A DNA stretch of 64,000 nucleotides from Clostridium fessum (GTDB lineage: Bacteria; Bacillota; Clostridia; Lachnospirales; Lachnospiraceae). Location: the NCBI RefSeq assembly GCF_003024715.1, contig NZ_PYLO01000001.1, positions 620,001 to 684,000 on the forward strand, given 5' to 3'. Positions 16,690 to 24,132 of the stretch are shown piece after piece. The notes beneath the pieces are model-generated. The model ran no database searches. It was not told the DNA's origin and worked only from the letters and a program-made list of their open reading frames with translations. The translations under genes were made by a program, and so were the position numbers. Positions within the stretch are counted from its first letter, which is position 1. Each line of letters opens with the position of its first letter.

Positions 16690-17571
16690 TCACTCTACCA
16701 GATGCAGCGCGGCGCGCTCGGTGCTGCTTGTCCATGTCCTCTGAAAGCGTTCCACGCCATTTCCTCGCAGTCCATCGCCGTATATTTCTTCGTACTCTGG
16801 CAGAAACCGCGCCAGGCGCTCCCGATAGTACCAGCTCCGCAGCCGCCGGATCGCCTTGCTCTGCTTTGTCCGTGCCTCTGATGCCGTCAGACCGCACAGC
16901 CGCCCCGCCTCTTCCAGCGTGGCGCTATATTGGTACCTCGCCCGGATGATCGCCGCCTGCTTCGGCTCCAGCTCATCCACACACGCCCACACCTCCCGGC
17001 TGCATTCCTCGCGCTGGATCCGCTCTATTACATCCTCTTCCAGACTTTCAGCAGATGCAACCAGTTCGCCCGCTGTGGCATCCTCTGAACCATCGCGCCC
17101 TGTTACAGGTGCTTCCAGACTTCGCAGATTCATCATACAGGCGTTTTCCCGAAGTCCCTCGACCTGTTCAAGGGTAAGACCCATAAAGCGGCAAATCTCG
17201 GCATCTGACGCATCACAACCATGTTTTCTGTAATATTCGGCTTGATATTTCTGCATCTTCTGAATCTGTTCCAGGCAATGCACCGGGAGCCGCACACAAC
17301 CGCCGCTGTTCTGCAGATAGCGCCGCATTGCCTGCCGGATCCAAGGTGCTGCATAGGTAAGGAACTTACAGCCTGCATCCGGATCGAAGTTGTCTATAGC
17401 CGGATACAATGTAAGATAGCCCTCTTGCTCTAAATCTTCCATTTCTCCGCTGTCCCGGTACTGCCAGGCAATCGACCGAATAAAGTTTTTTACCTGTCCA
17501 TACAGAAGCGCCATGTTGTTTCCCACATCCTCCCCGGCCTGGATCCGGATCACAATTTCCTCGTTCGTCAT
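16690..17571 (-). CDS. Phage-type sigma-70 family factor
   Basis: 293 residues. Region 2-like DLEQEGYLTLYPAIDNFDPDAG and FLTYAAPWIRQAMRRYL, region 3-like block (VRLPVHCLEQIQKMQ, ASDAEICRFMGL) and region 4-like helix-turn-helix (ATLEEAGRLCGLTASEART). The C-terminal 50 residues are unusual. It is the last gene of the element's capsid operon. It may direct late transcription of the element or of a helper phage (inference). Starts MTNEEIVIRI with a GGGGTAAGGAC site. Confidence 0.8.
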   Translation of the reverse strand: MTNEEIVIRIQAGEDVGNNMALLYGQVKNFIRSIAWQYRDSGEMEDLEQEGYLTLYPAIDNFDPDAGCKFLTYAAPWIRQAMRRYLQNSGGCVRLPVHCLEQIQKMQKYQAEYYRKHGCDASDAEICRFMGLTLEQVEGLRENACMMNLRSLEAPVTGRDGSEDATAGELVASAESLEEDVIERIQREECSREVWACVDELEPKQAAIIRARYQYSATLEEAGRLCGLTASEARTKQSKAIRRLRSWYYRERLARFLPEYEEIYGDGLRGNGVERFQRTWTSSTERAALHLVE

Positions 17572-17588
17572 GTCCTTACCCCTCTTTG

Positions 17589-17669
17589 TTATTTATCCCA
17601 TTTTCCTGCAATCCAGCGCCCCAGCCAAACCCCAAGTACGATCGCAAGCACCTTCAGAATCTCATCCAC
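17589..17669 (-). CDS. Micro-membrane protein, 26 residues
   Basis: GTG start with AAAGGAGGAAAA 5-10 bases upstream. One membrane helix (ILKVLAIVLGVWLGRWIAG) and a charged end. Overlaps the preceding gene by 8 bp and lies 17 bp before the sigma factor gene. Holin-like size but only one segment. Function unknown. Confidence 0.6.
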   Translation of the reverse strand: MDEILKVLAIVLGVWLGRWIAGKWDK

Positions 17670-17826
17670 TCTCTTTTCCTCCTTTCATCCGGCGATCAAC
17701 GTATTCTTTCCCGTACTCTTCCACCGCGTAATCATAGCCGTAAATATTCAGCTCTACATCAAACATATCTTCTATTTCGCAGCGCTGCAGGCGATTAAAT
17801 CTCCTTTCAAGGCTTTCTATCCTATC
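17662..17826 (-). CDS. Small phage-element protein, 54 residues
   Basis: Starts MDRIESLERRFNRLQRC. Helical, acidic, with tyrosines (DVELNIYGYDYAVEEYGKEYVDRR). The ATG overlaps the stop of the upstream 75-residue gene; GGAGAGGG is the ribosome site. A longer frame from 17931 is not supported. Family not recognised. Confidence 0.65.
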   Translation of the reverse strand, partial: DRIESLERRFNRLQRCEIEDMFDVELNIYGYDYAVEEYGKEYVDRRMKGGKESG

Positions 17827-18049
17827 CATTGCCCTCTCCTTCCTCGCTCTCTCTGATAAGCCGTTCAAGCTCATCAATCCGGCGTTTCTGTTCGTCTGTG
17901 CGAATGGATGACAGAACCGCATTACAGCCAACTATGATTGTATTTCCGGTCTTGCTGTCCATTTCTCCGTTCGCGACCATGTTGATTACCCGTGATATAG
18001 TCCGGCGCACCTCCGTTGCACTGTTTGTCCGTAATCTTATTTTTCCCAT
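17822..18049 (-). CDS. Small phage-element protein, 75 residues
   Basis: Starts MGKIRLRTNSATEVRRTISRVINMVANGEMD. The MDSKTGNTIIVGCNAVLSSIR pattern resembles proteins seen beside phage terminase small subunits in Firmicutes phages, but no HTH is clear. Coiled-coil C-terminus (DEQKRRIDELERLIRESEE). Overlaps the next gene by a few bases. Could be a packaging or terminase-interacting factor; unproven. Confidence 0.65.
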   Translation of the reverse strand: MGKIRLRTNSATEVRRTISRVINMVANGEMDSKTGNTIIVGCNAVLSSIRTDEQKRRIDELERLIRESEEGEGNG

Positions 18050-18063
18050 CTACCACCTCACAT

Positions 18064-18112
18064 AAAAAAAGCGCCCCGAACAATCCAACAGGAAAGCCCG
18101 AAGCGCTCTTTT
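18064..18112 (-). terminator. Hairpin after the capsid gene
   Basis: GCGC/GCGC-closed hairpin between A and T runs (AAAAAAAGCGC ... AGCGCTCTTTT). A likely partial terminator that would lower expression of genes after the capsid. Confidence 0.4.
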
Positions 18113-18113
18113 A

Positions 18114-18953
18114 TTATTCCGGCTGTGCCTGATAATAAATAGCCTTTGTTTTATTATCCAGCACAAACGCATCATAGACGATATGCCCCTCTACCAGATC
18201 GCCACTGATTCCCGGCGGATCCTGGTGGATTTTATAGTCAGCCAGTTTGGTTGGTGCTACCGTCGCGGATGGATGAGCCAGCATGAAACCGAAGTGTTCC
18301 GGAAGTCTTACCGCCGGCACCTTGATCACGTTCGTGCCGTCAAGGTTGGCAATTACGCCGCGGATCCTTAAATCGTTCCCGATCTCCGTTTCCATTGTGA
18401 TATCCTTACAACGCTTCATAAGCTGGTACACTTCCGGGCTGACAACAAGCTGTCTGTCAGTCTCCGGCACTTCCTCATCATCCAGCGCCTTGCTCGCTTT
18501 CAGAATCTCCGTATAGATATTTTCAGCGGTAAGCGCTACCGCATCCGGTTTATTGCCCGCTTTCGTTGCCATCGCTTTATATGTGTATGCGTCCACTTCC
18601 GGAATCACTACCTCACGGAGCTGTCTGGCAAGTGCCTTTGCCGCTGTGAGCTGCTGATTTGTTTCGTCCTCATCCAGTTTATCAATCGTGAATGTGAACG
18701 AACGATCTCTTGTCATTTCAAAACTTTCTGTAGTGGCGTCAAGGTCTTTTGCTGTTCCGTATCTGGATGCCGCATAGTCAGAAACCGGATGGCGGACATA
18801 ATCGTTCATTTCCGCGGTACTGATTTTATAAATTTTGACAATGCGGGCACCTACGAAATCAAAGTCCTGGTTCGTAAGCAGTGAAATTTTACTTTCTGCC
18901 TTAAATTTTTCGTCCGTATACGGGGCGAACTTTGTTACTAAATCAATCGACAT
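18114..18953 (-). CDS. Phage major capsid protein
   Basis: 279 residues. The opening SIDLVTKFAPYTDEKFKAES, the central TRDRSFTFTIDKLDEDET and the C-terminal VRLPEHFGFMLAHPSATVAP are typical of a capsid family common in Firmicutes prophages. Preceded by a scaffold gene 13 bp upstream. It probably builds the shell of the element's own particle, or redirects a helper's capsid assembly. No portal or protease gene accompanies it. Confidence 0.85.
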   Translation of the reverse strand: MSIDLVTKFAPYTDEKFKAESKISLLTNQDFDFVGARIVKIYKISTAEMNDYVRHPVSDYAASRYGTAKDLDATTESFEMTRDRSFTFTIDKLDEDETNQQLTAAKALARQLREVVIPEVDAYTYKAMATKAGNKPDAVALTAENIYTEILKASKALDDEEVPETDRQLVVSPEVYQLMKRCKDITMETEIGNDLRIRGVIANLDGTNVIKVPAVRLPEHFGFMLAHPSATVAPTKLADYKIHQDPPGISGDLVEGHIVYDAFVLDNKTKAIYYQAQPE

Positions 18954-18966
18954 TCATTAACTCCTT

Positions 18967-19383
18967 TCAGTCTAAGCCGAAAGCCTTTCGAATATCCGCC
19001 TCCTCGCCATCTTTGAGAGCGCCCGGAGTAACGCCCACCACCCGCGGGATCGGTGCTGCGTTCGGCGCCTGGATCTGCATCGCTGCCAGTTTCCCGACAT
19101 TCTCCATGAACGTTTCAGCGTTTGATGTATCAAGGATATCTAACAATTCTTTCGGATATCCTGCTTCCGTCAGCTTTTCAGCACATTTCATTCTATTTTC
19201 TCGCCGGGTAAGATCCAATTCTCTTTCCTCGATAGTCTGCCCGGTGCCTCTTCTTTCTCTCGCTAATCTGTCCTGAACGATTCTATTCACTTCTTCCTGT
19301 GTGAACGTCTTCGGTTCTGTGCTATCCCCCGCTGTCTGCTGGGTGTTGTTTCCCTCTGTCTGAGTGTTAGTGTTATTTTCCAT
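18967..19383 (-). CDS. Phage scaffolding protein (DUF4355-like)
   Basis: 138 residues. Disordered Thr/Gln-rich N-terminus, then FTQEEVNRIVQDRLARER, the hallmark of this scaffold family, then a helical segment and GVTPGALKDGEEADIRKAFGLD at the C-terminus. Scaffold proteins guide capsid assembly and are lost in maturation. Directly upstream of the capsid gene. Own promoter at 19573-19601. Confidence 0.85.
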   Translation of the reverse strand: MENNTNTQTEGNNTQQTAGDSTEPKTFTQEEVNRIVQDRLARERRGTGQTIEERELDLTRRENRMKCAEKLTEAGYPKELLDILDTSNAETFMENVGKLAAMQIQAPNAAPIPRVVGVTPGALKDGEEADIRKAFGLD

Positions 19384-19572
19384 TCCATTTCCTTTCCCGT
19401 TTTACGCCCGGTGGGCTATTTTAAGCAAACAAAAAGGCGCAGAAACAACTTCGTTCATTTCTGAACTAAGCTATTCCCGCGCCATTCTATCAAAGGCTTC
19501 CACAGTTTGGAGAGTAAACAGGCACACACATTTTTTCTGTGGGGTACTATCAATGTTTTGTTTGCTATGTCT

Positions 19573-19601
19573 ATTATACCATAATAGGGGGATATATTCA
19601 A
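19573..19601 (-). promoter_or_regulatory. Promoter of scaffold-capsid-sigma operon
   Basis: TTGAAT (19596-19601), 17-bp spacer, TATAAT (19573-19578) on the minus strand. About 190 bp of leader precede the scaffold gene. Sits just after the terminator of the early operon. Confidence 0.7.
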
Positions 19602-19655
19602 GAAAACCATTGATTTTACAAAGGATTCCGGCTGTTTTTCAAGCCATTTCAAAGA

Positions 19656-19704
19656 AAAAACAGGGGATAGGCTACCTTTTCCAAGTGCCCAGTCCCCTGC
19701 CAAA
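19656..19704 (-). terminator. Terminator of the early operon
   Basis: Stem CAGGGGA with TCCCCTG followed by TTTTTT on the minus strand, directly after the 46-residue gene. Confidence 0.6.
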
Positions 19705-19707
19705 ATC

Positions 19708-19848
19708 TTATTCCATTGTCACATATGCCTTTAAGAATCTGCCGTCCTGCTTCCGAGCTACCTTTAAATTCTTCACATTCGGCGCCAGCCTTTTGAGAAC
19801 CTCCTGCAGCTCCTCCGGCCGCTCATAGGATATTTTTATCTTTATCAT
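19708..19848 (-). CDS. Small basic protein, 46 residues (perhaps DUF3970-like)
   Basis: Starts MIKIKISYERPEELQEVLKRL and ends KAYVTME. Beta-alpha-beta appearance. AGGAGG lies 7 bases before the ATG. Resembles short DUF3970-type proteins found in Firmicutes phages, from memory only. Not found by length-limited gene callers. Confidence 0.65.
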   Translation of the reverse strand: MIKIKISYERPEELQEVLKRLAPNVKNLKVARKQDGRFLKAYVTME

Positions 19849-19881
19849 GCTTTCCCTCCTTTACCATCGCGGTTTCCGACC

Positions 19882-19968
19882 CTATTTCACGAAGCAGAAC
19901 GCCAGCGCAAACAGAAAATTGATAAACAACGATGCTTTCAGAAACTCCCATGTCATTCTTTCATTCAT
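19882..19968 (-). CDS. Micro-protein with one membrane helix, 28 residues
   Basis: MNERMTWEFLKASL followed by a hydrophobic run to FCFVK. GGAGG 7 bases before the ATG. Lies 33 bp upstream of the 46-residue gene. The same frame is open further upstream without a good ribosome site. Function unknown. Confidence 0.5.
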   Translation of the reverse strand: MNERMTWEFLKASLFINFLFALAFCFVK

Positions 19969-20193
19969 TCCTATACCTCCAATGGGGTCGCGTTTCGCTA
20001 CTCCATTTATTCCTCCAAGGGTGTCACATATCGTTACTTCCCGCACTATCGCAGCGGTCAGCGGTTCAGTCTGATTAAATCTATGTAAAGCCGTCTGTAC
20101 TTTCGGACATTTTTGTCTAAAAGCCGTCCCACATTCCCAATTTGGGAAGCAGCTTGAAATGTCGGAAAATCCGACTTTAAAAAAAACAGTTCG

Positions 20194-20664
20194 TTATTGA
20201 GTTTCTAAACTCCGCCGCTTTCGCCTCGCCCGTTCTTCCCGGACTCCATGCACAAAACCTAAATTGTAAAATAAACTTGCATCAAAGGCATTACAAAAGC
20301 GCTCGTTTTTATCCGTCCATCTTTTCCGCATTGCCTCGTACAAATCCCCCAGTTCTGTCCCCTTTATGAATACCACGTTTTGATACCGTGAAATATTTAC
20401 ATCCCGTTCTATGCGCGTTCTATACGCTGCTTTCTGCCGCTTCCTTGACATCCTATCCACCCGATCCAGATACCGAAGCAACGCGCGAATCTTTTCGTTT
20501 CCATGCTCCGCCACCTCGCGGCGCTGCCAATATTCCAGCGAAAAATACATCTGTATCAATTCGGCAAGCTTTCCCGCCTGCGCCATATCCGCAGTTATAA
20601 GCAGCGTATTTCTCTTGTCATAAATAATAAATTTCCCGGTTTTGTCTATAATTTTCACATTCAT
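20194..20664 (-). CDS. Hypothetical phage-element protein, 156 residues
   Basis: Starts MNVKIIDKTGKFIIYDKRNTLLI. Basic and helical with many Arg (MSRKRQKAAYRTRIERDVNIS; EERARRKRRSLETQ). AAAGGA before the ATG. No domain recognised; a DNA-binding role is possible from charge only. The 225 bp after it hold two small hairpins (TTCCCAA/TTGGGAA and GTCGG/CCGAC). Confidence 0.65.
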   Translation of the reverse strand: MNVKIIDKTGKFIIYDKRNTLLITADMAQAGKLAELIQMYFSLEYWQRREVAEHGNEKIRALLRYLDRVDRMSRKRQKAAYRTRIERDVNISRYQNVVFIKGTELGDLYEAMRKRWTDKNERFCNAFDASLFYNLGFVHGVREERARRKRRSLETQ

Positions 20665-20747
20665 TCTCTTGTCCTTTCCGCCGGGCTGTGGTATTATATT
20701 CCATAGCTTTGATTATATTCTTTTGTTTCACAGCTCCGGCTGTAAGC

Positions 20748-20785
20748 CTTGCCCTTATGGATGCGCCAACATCCTAAGGGCTTTT
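20748..20785 (+). terminator. Terminator-like hairpin
   Basis: CCCTTA-GGATG stem with CATCC-TAAGGG followed by TTTTTTT on the plus strand. It points against the genes around it, so it may insulate or act in both directions. Confidence 0.45.
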
Positions 20786-20791
20786 TTTATT

Positions 20792-21457
20792 TTACTTTTT
20801 CAATCGTTCGTACAAAGCCGCCCGCTTCCGCTGGTACTCTTCTGAATCCGTATAGCCAGTGTTCTTCTTTGCTGTCTGCCTGTCACCGATGCAAGGCGTT
20901 ATAGCTGAATCTGCCGTCCTCTCTTCCAGCTTCTCCGGCTCTGCTGAACGCTGCAAAGCTTCCAGCGCTGCCTTTGGTATCGCCTGCCGTTTCTGTTCCC
21001 GCTCTAAAACAATCTTGTAATCATTCATAAAGTCCCTGCGGGCGAATGCTTCGGCACCCGGATCCTCCGCCTTTCCCCAGGTAAGCAACAGACCGAACGG
21101 AACCGTTTTCCGTGTCAGCTCCGGAAGAGCGTTGTAATCTTCCTGTGTTGCCACACTTGCCCGGCAAACAATCTTTTTCCATACTTCGCCCCATGCTTCT
21201 GCTGCTAACTCGTCCAGGTTGCCTATATTTCCCCGGATTCTGGCAATAATCTGCCCCGGCTTCGGCTCATACTGATGATCCTGTGACATATACGCCCGAA
21301 TACCGGCTTGCACCTGCTCAAAGGTATAATCTTGAAGAATATCCCGGTAAATGGCCGCTTTCTGCTCTATCTCTTCCGGTGTAGAATCTCGGTAACTCTC
21401 TTTGTAAGCCGTCTGAAAGAGTCCGATAATTTTAAAAGCCTGTTCCCGTGTAATCAT
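20792..21457 (-). CDS. Replication/loader-like protein of the element
   Basis: 221 residues from MITREQAFKIIGLFQTAY. The segments YRDILQDYTFEQVQAGIRAYM and YEPKPGQIIARI resemble phage replicative-helicase loader or inhibitor proteins (G39P-type N-domain). GGAGG 8 bases before the ATG at 21457. Overlaps the replisome organizer by 26 bp, so they are co-translated. Confidence 0.7.
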   Translation of the reverse strand: MITREQAFKIIGLFQTAYKESYRDSTPEEIEQKAAIYRDILQDYTFEQVQAGIRAYMSQDHQYEPKPGQIIARIRGNIGNLDELAAEAWGEVWKKIVCRASVATQEDYNALPELTRKTVPFGLLLTWGKAEDPGAEAFARRDFMNDYKIVLEREQKRQAIPKAALEALQRSAEPEKLEERTADSAITPCIGDRQTAKKNTGYTDSEEYQRKRAALYERLKK

Positions 21458-22343
21458 TTTCACTACCTCCACTTATCTGTTTCTGTATGTAATCGAACGC
21501 ATTAAAAGCCGCCCCTTTCTGGCTGCTTCCTCTCTGGTAACTGCCGCCCTTGTCCTGTTCCCTTTTAAGCCAATTAGTGATAAAACGCACTACCCCGTTT
21601 CGGGTTTTTCGCCTTGTCGGGTTCGCATCCGCCCACGCTTCCATGTTCCGGATCTCCTGTTCCACATCCACAGCCGGATAGGATTCTTTCCAGAAATTCA
21701 GCTTTTCAAGCGGGATTTCATAAAAGCTCTTATCAAGCAAGATAATCTTGTAGCCACTTGGAACCGGTTCTACTTCTATTGTCTCCGACTTTTTATCAGT
21801 TTTTGGCGGCGGCTGGCGTTGAGGTGTCTCTGACAGCTCTACGCAGTATATACTCTTTATCTTACTCTTATCTTTATCTTTCTCTTGATCTATATCTTTA
21901 TCTATATCTTTATCTATATCTACGTTACATTGTGTGCCGTCCGCGTTACACTCCGTTACATCCGCGTTACATTGTAACGCCTGCCGCTCTCTGAATCTTC
22001 GAACCCGTTCGGCTGATACGCTTTCAGAACCAACCAACTCCAACGCCTCCGGCAATATAAAACCGTGCTCCGTTCGTTCCAGTTTCTTGTTTGCCTCCAG
22101 AAAAGTGAGTGTTTTCTTTACCGCTTCCGCGTCCTCGCCTATTTCCTCAGCTATTTCATCTTCTACGGAATCATAAACCCCTTGAAAGATGATCTCCGCG
22201 TCCTTATCGATACAGTAAAGCAGCAACTTCAAATAAATCAGCTGCATTTCTGCCCCGTCCGGCTGCTTCCTCATTTTCTTCTGGATCAGCTGCCCGAAGT
22301 AGTCACTTGGTAGCTTCATCCAGTAAAAGCGTCTATTTGCCAT
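21432..22343 (-). CDS. Phage replisome organizer (N-terminal winged-helix)
   Basis: 303 residues. N-domain typical of phage replisome organizers (RRFYWMKLPSDYFGQLIQKKM; GAEMQLIYLKLLLYCIDKD), a linker around residue 135-160 of repeated Asp/Lys/Ile codons from a short DNA repeat (21870-21935), and a C-terminal DnaD-like part ending near WLKREQDKGG. It would bind the element's origin and recruit the host helicase. Overlaps the upstream gene by 11 bp. Confidence 0.8.
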   Translation of the reverse strand: MANRRFYWMKLPSDYFGQLIQKKMRKQPDGAEMQLIYLKLLLYCIDKDAEIIFQGVYDSVEDEIAEEIGEDAEAVKKTLTFLEANKKLERTEHGFILPEALELVGSESVSAERVRRFRERQALQCNADVTECNADGTQCNVDIDKDIDKDIDQEKDKDKSKIKSIYCVELSETPQRQPPPKTDKKSETIEVEPVPSGYKIILLDKSFYEIPLEKLNFWKESYPAVDVEQEIRNMEAWADANPTRRKTRNGVVRFITNWLKREQDKGGSYQRGSSQKGAAFNAFDYIQKQISGGSENDYTGTGF

Positions 22344-22635
22344 CGTTCGCCCTTTCTCCTGCTGCCTGCTCCGGCTCTTCGCCGTTCAACTGACTTTCAG
22401 ACAGGTAATATTCATAGCCGCCCGCATCTTCCAGTATGTAGCCGCCTGCTGCCAGCTTCCAGAAGCGTACAGCATCCAGCGTATCATTCGGCAGATTCGC
22501 AAAGCGACTTTTCATGAGCCACTGACGGAGCGCCGCCCGCCGTGCTGTTATCTGCTCCGCTGTCATTTGTATCGCCTTGAAGTCTAAACGGCCTTGTTTC
22601 TTCACACGTAGCGCCATAAGATCAACTATCTGCAT
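22333..22635 (-). CDS. Hypothetical phage-element protein, 100 residues
   Basis: Starts MQIVDLMALRVKKQG. Helical; FANLPNDTLDAVRFWKLAAGGYILEDAGGYEYYL in the middle (quoted as separate parts FANLPNDTLDAV and FWKLAAGGY). Overlaps the replisome organizer start. No known function. Confidence 0.65.
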   Translation of the reverse strand: MQIVDLMALRVKKQGRLDFKAIQMTAEQITARRAALRQWLMKSRFANLPNDTLDAVRFWKLAAGGYILEDAGGYEYYLSESQLNGEEPEQAAGERANDGK

Positions 22636-22636
22636 C

Positions 22637-23047
22637 TTACCGCCTCCGCTCCGTTCTGAACACGCCCAAGCGCTCCATTTCGTAGTGAATGCTGTTTAGC
22701 TTCTGCAAAAACATCCTAGAAGCACGTTCTAAATCGCCCTCATTCCCGGACAAAAGCGGGACAACCTCCCACAGCCAACAATAGGCCGCTTTCAAGTCCT
22801 CTTTCCGCTGCTCCGTCCCTGTGATGCCTAGATCGCGCGTCTTAACGTTGCACACGATACTTTCCGGCGATACTTCCGGAGCGCCCGCCCAAGCTCCAAC
22901 AATGTTCACAGCCTGGCAGAAGTCCCGCATCTGGTCGTATTCCGGGCAGTCCTCAACCTTGCCACATTCGACATACTGCCGCCGGAATTCCGGTATAAGC
23001 CATGATTCTGCAGATTGCCACATTTTCTCATAAAGCTGTTCATTCAT
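22637..23047 (-). CDS. Hypothetical phage-element protein, 136 residues
   Basis: Starts MNEQLYEKMWQSAESWLIPEF. Helical, with Cys and Trp residues, no recognised domain. Lies between the excisionase-like gene and the 100-residue gene with 1-12 bp gaps, so part of the early operon. Confidence 0.65.
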   Translation of the reverse strand: MNEQLYEKMWQSAESWLIPEFRRQYVECGKVEDCPEYDQMRDFCQAVNIVGAWAGAPEVSPESIVCNVKTRDLGITGTEQRKEDLKAAYCWLWEVVPLLSGNEGDLERASRMFLQKLNSIHYEMERLGVFRTERRR

Positions 23048-23059
23048 AACCTCGCCCCC

Positions 23060-23239
23060 TTACTGTCTCGGATCGCCGTTGTTAAGATATTCAACCAGCT
23101 TTTCAAAGTTAATCAGATACCGGCATCCCGCCGTGATATACACGATCTTCTTTTCCAAGCATAAGCACCGCAACCGGTTATAGGAAATTCCGGTTTTTTC
23201 AGATGCTTCTTTGATTGTTACCATCGTTGGTACTGTCAT
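23060..23239 (-). CDS. Excisionase-like helix-turn-helix protein
   Basis: 59 residues. VTIKEASEKTGISYNRLRCLCLEKKI is a winged helix-turn-helix of MerR/Xis type, followed by VYITAGCRYLINFEKLVEYLN typical for tyrosine-integrase excisionases. Start at MTVPTMVT; GGAG 11 bases upstream. Likely works with the integrase encoded on the other side of the repressor genes. Confidence 0.75.
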   Translation of the reverse strand: MTVPTMVTIKEASEKTGISYNRLRCLCLEKKIVYITAGCRYLINFEKLVEYLNNGDPRQ

Positions 23240-23274
23240 AGTTCTGTTTTCTCCTTTCTGATGCCCTCTGTGCA

Positions 23275-23294
23275 TCCCAGACGCCCCAGCCCGG
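23275..23294. repeat. 20-bp direct repeat (other copy 24089-24108)
   Basis: TCCCAGACGCCCCAGCCCGG occurs in the leaders of both the excisionase gene (minus) and the integrase gene (24089-24108, plus), framing the repressor cassette. Confidence 0.7.
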
Positions 23295-23303
23295 ATCGTC
23301 TTG

Positions 23304-23501
23304 TTAATCTTCGATAATTTCGGTTACATCCACGCCCAGAGCGCGGGCAATAGTGTCCGCCGTCCTTTTGCTGCAGCTTTTTCCGCCTTTTACTGCCGTT
23401 ATAGTACTCCTTGACAAACCTGACTTTTTTGCTAAATCAATTAGTTTCAAATCTGCATCCATCAATGCAATAACAAATTTTTTTCTATCAATTCTCGCCA
23501 T
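23304..23501 (-). CDS. Cro-like XRE-family regulator
   Basis: 65 residues, all helix-turn-helix: KLIDLAKKSGLSRSTITAVKGG and the C-terminal IARALGVDVTEIIED. Divergent from the larger repressor at 23646 with the operators between, the typical cro/cI switch. Probably represses early transcription of cI or fine-tunes it. Confidence 0.8.
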   Translation of the reverse strand: MARIDRKKFVIALMDADLKLIDLAKKSGLSRSTITAVKGGKSCSKRTADTIARALGVDVTEIIED

Positions 23502-23517
23502 TTTTTCTCTCCTTTCT

Positions 23518-23589
23518 CAATCATTTGCTTTAATTAAAACACAATCATCTGCTTTAGTCAAGTCATTTTATCAATCTTTTGCTTTCTTT
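23518..23589. promoter_or_regulatory. Three operator-like direct repeats between the divergent regulators
   Basis: CAATCATTTGCTTTA (23518), CAATCATCTGCTTTA (23542) and CAATCTTTTGCTTTC (23572). Spacing 24 and 30 bp, about two to three helical turns. Lies between the two divergent repressor genes, so likely repressor binding sites. Confidence 0.6.
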
Positions 23590-23645
23590 TTTGTTTTCAT
23601 CATGTTATTATTAATTTATCCCAAAACAGGCAGGAGGTTTATGTA

Positions 23646-24050
23646 ATGACATTCGGCGATACTCTCCGCGATTTAAGACAGCAACGAGGCATGACCCAAA
23701 AGGAACTCGGAAATACACTAGGGGTTTCAGCGCAGATGATTGCACAATACGAAAACGGGAAACGAAAGCCAAAACTAGGAACATTGCAGCAAATAGCCGC
23801 TAGTTTAAATGTACCTACCGACTATTTTATAAATAGATATGACGGCTTTCAGCTCACAGATGTTGAATTAAATAATAGAACAAGAGGCTCTTTTGAAAAT
23901 TTACTCACGTTGTATAGAAATGCTCGAGACAACCTAAAAGAAGAGGTTATTTTTTTAACTGCAGAAATACAAGACTTAGACGAGCGTATTGAAAAACTTG
24001 AAAAAAAGCTTCGAGAAAAACCAGATACAACCGATCCGGATCACAAATAA
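23646..24050 (+). CDS. cI-like XRE-family repressor with coiled coil
   Basis: 134 residues. HTH: MTQKELGNTLGVSAQMIAQYENGKRKP, then a leucine-rich coiled coil (about 95-125, ending KLEKKLREKP) for dimerisation. No peptidase domain, so induction must differ from LexA-like self-cleavage. AGGAGG upstream. In satellites such repressors are often lifted by a helper-phage protein. Confidence 0.8.
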   Translation: MTFGDTLRDLRQQRGMTQKELGNTLGVSAQMIAQYENGKRKPKLGTLQQIAASLNVPTDYFINRYDGFQLTDVELNNRTRGSFENLLTLYRNARDNLKEEVIFLTAEIQDLDERIEKLEKKLREKPDTTDPDHK

Positions 24051-24132
24051 ATCTGACCGAACGAATCGTTCTGCACTTCCTCTGTTTGTCCCAGACGCCC
24101 CAGCCCGGCAGGAACAAAAAGGAGAGTAAACG

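Noticed and set aside
21841-21960. Short tandem-like repeats that might suggest CRISPR
   Set aside because: They are codons for an Asp/Lys/Ile linker of the replisome organizer, without spacers. No CRISPR array was seen in the window.
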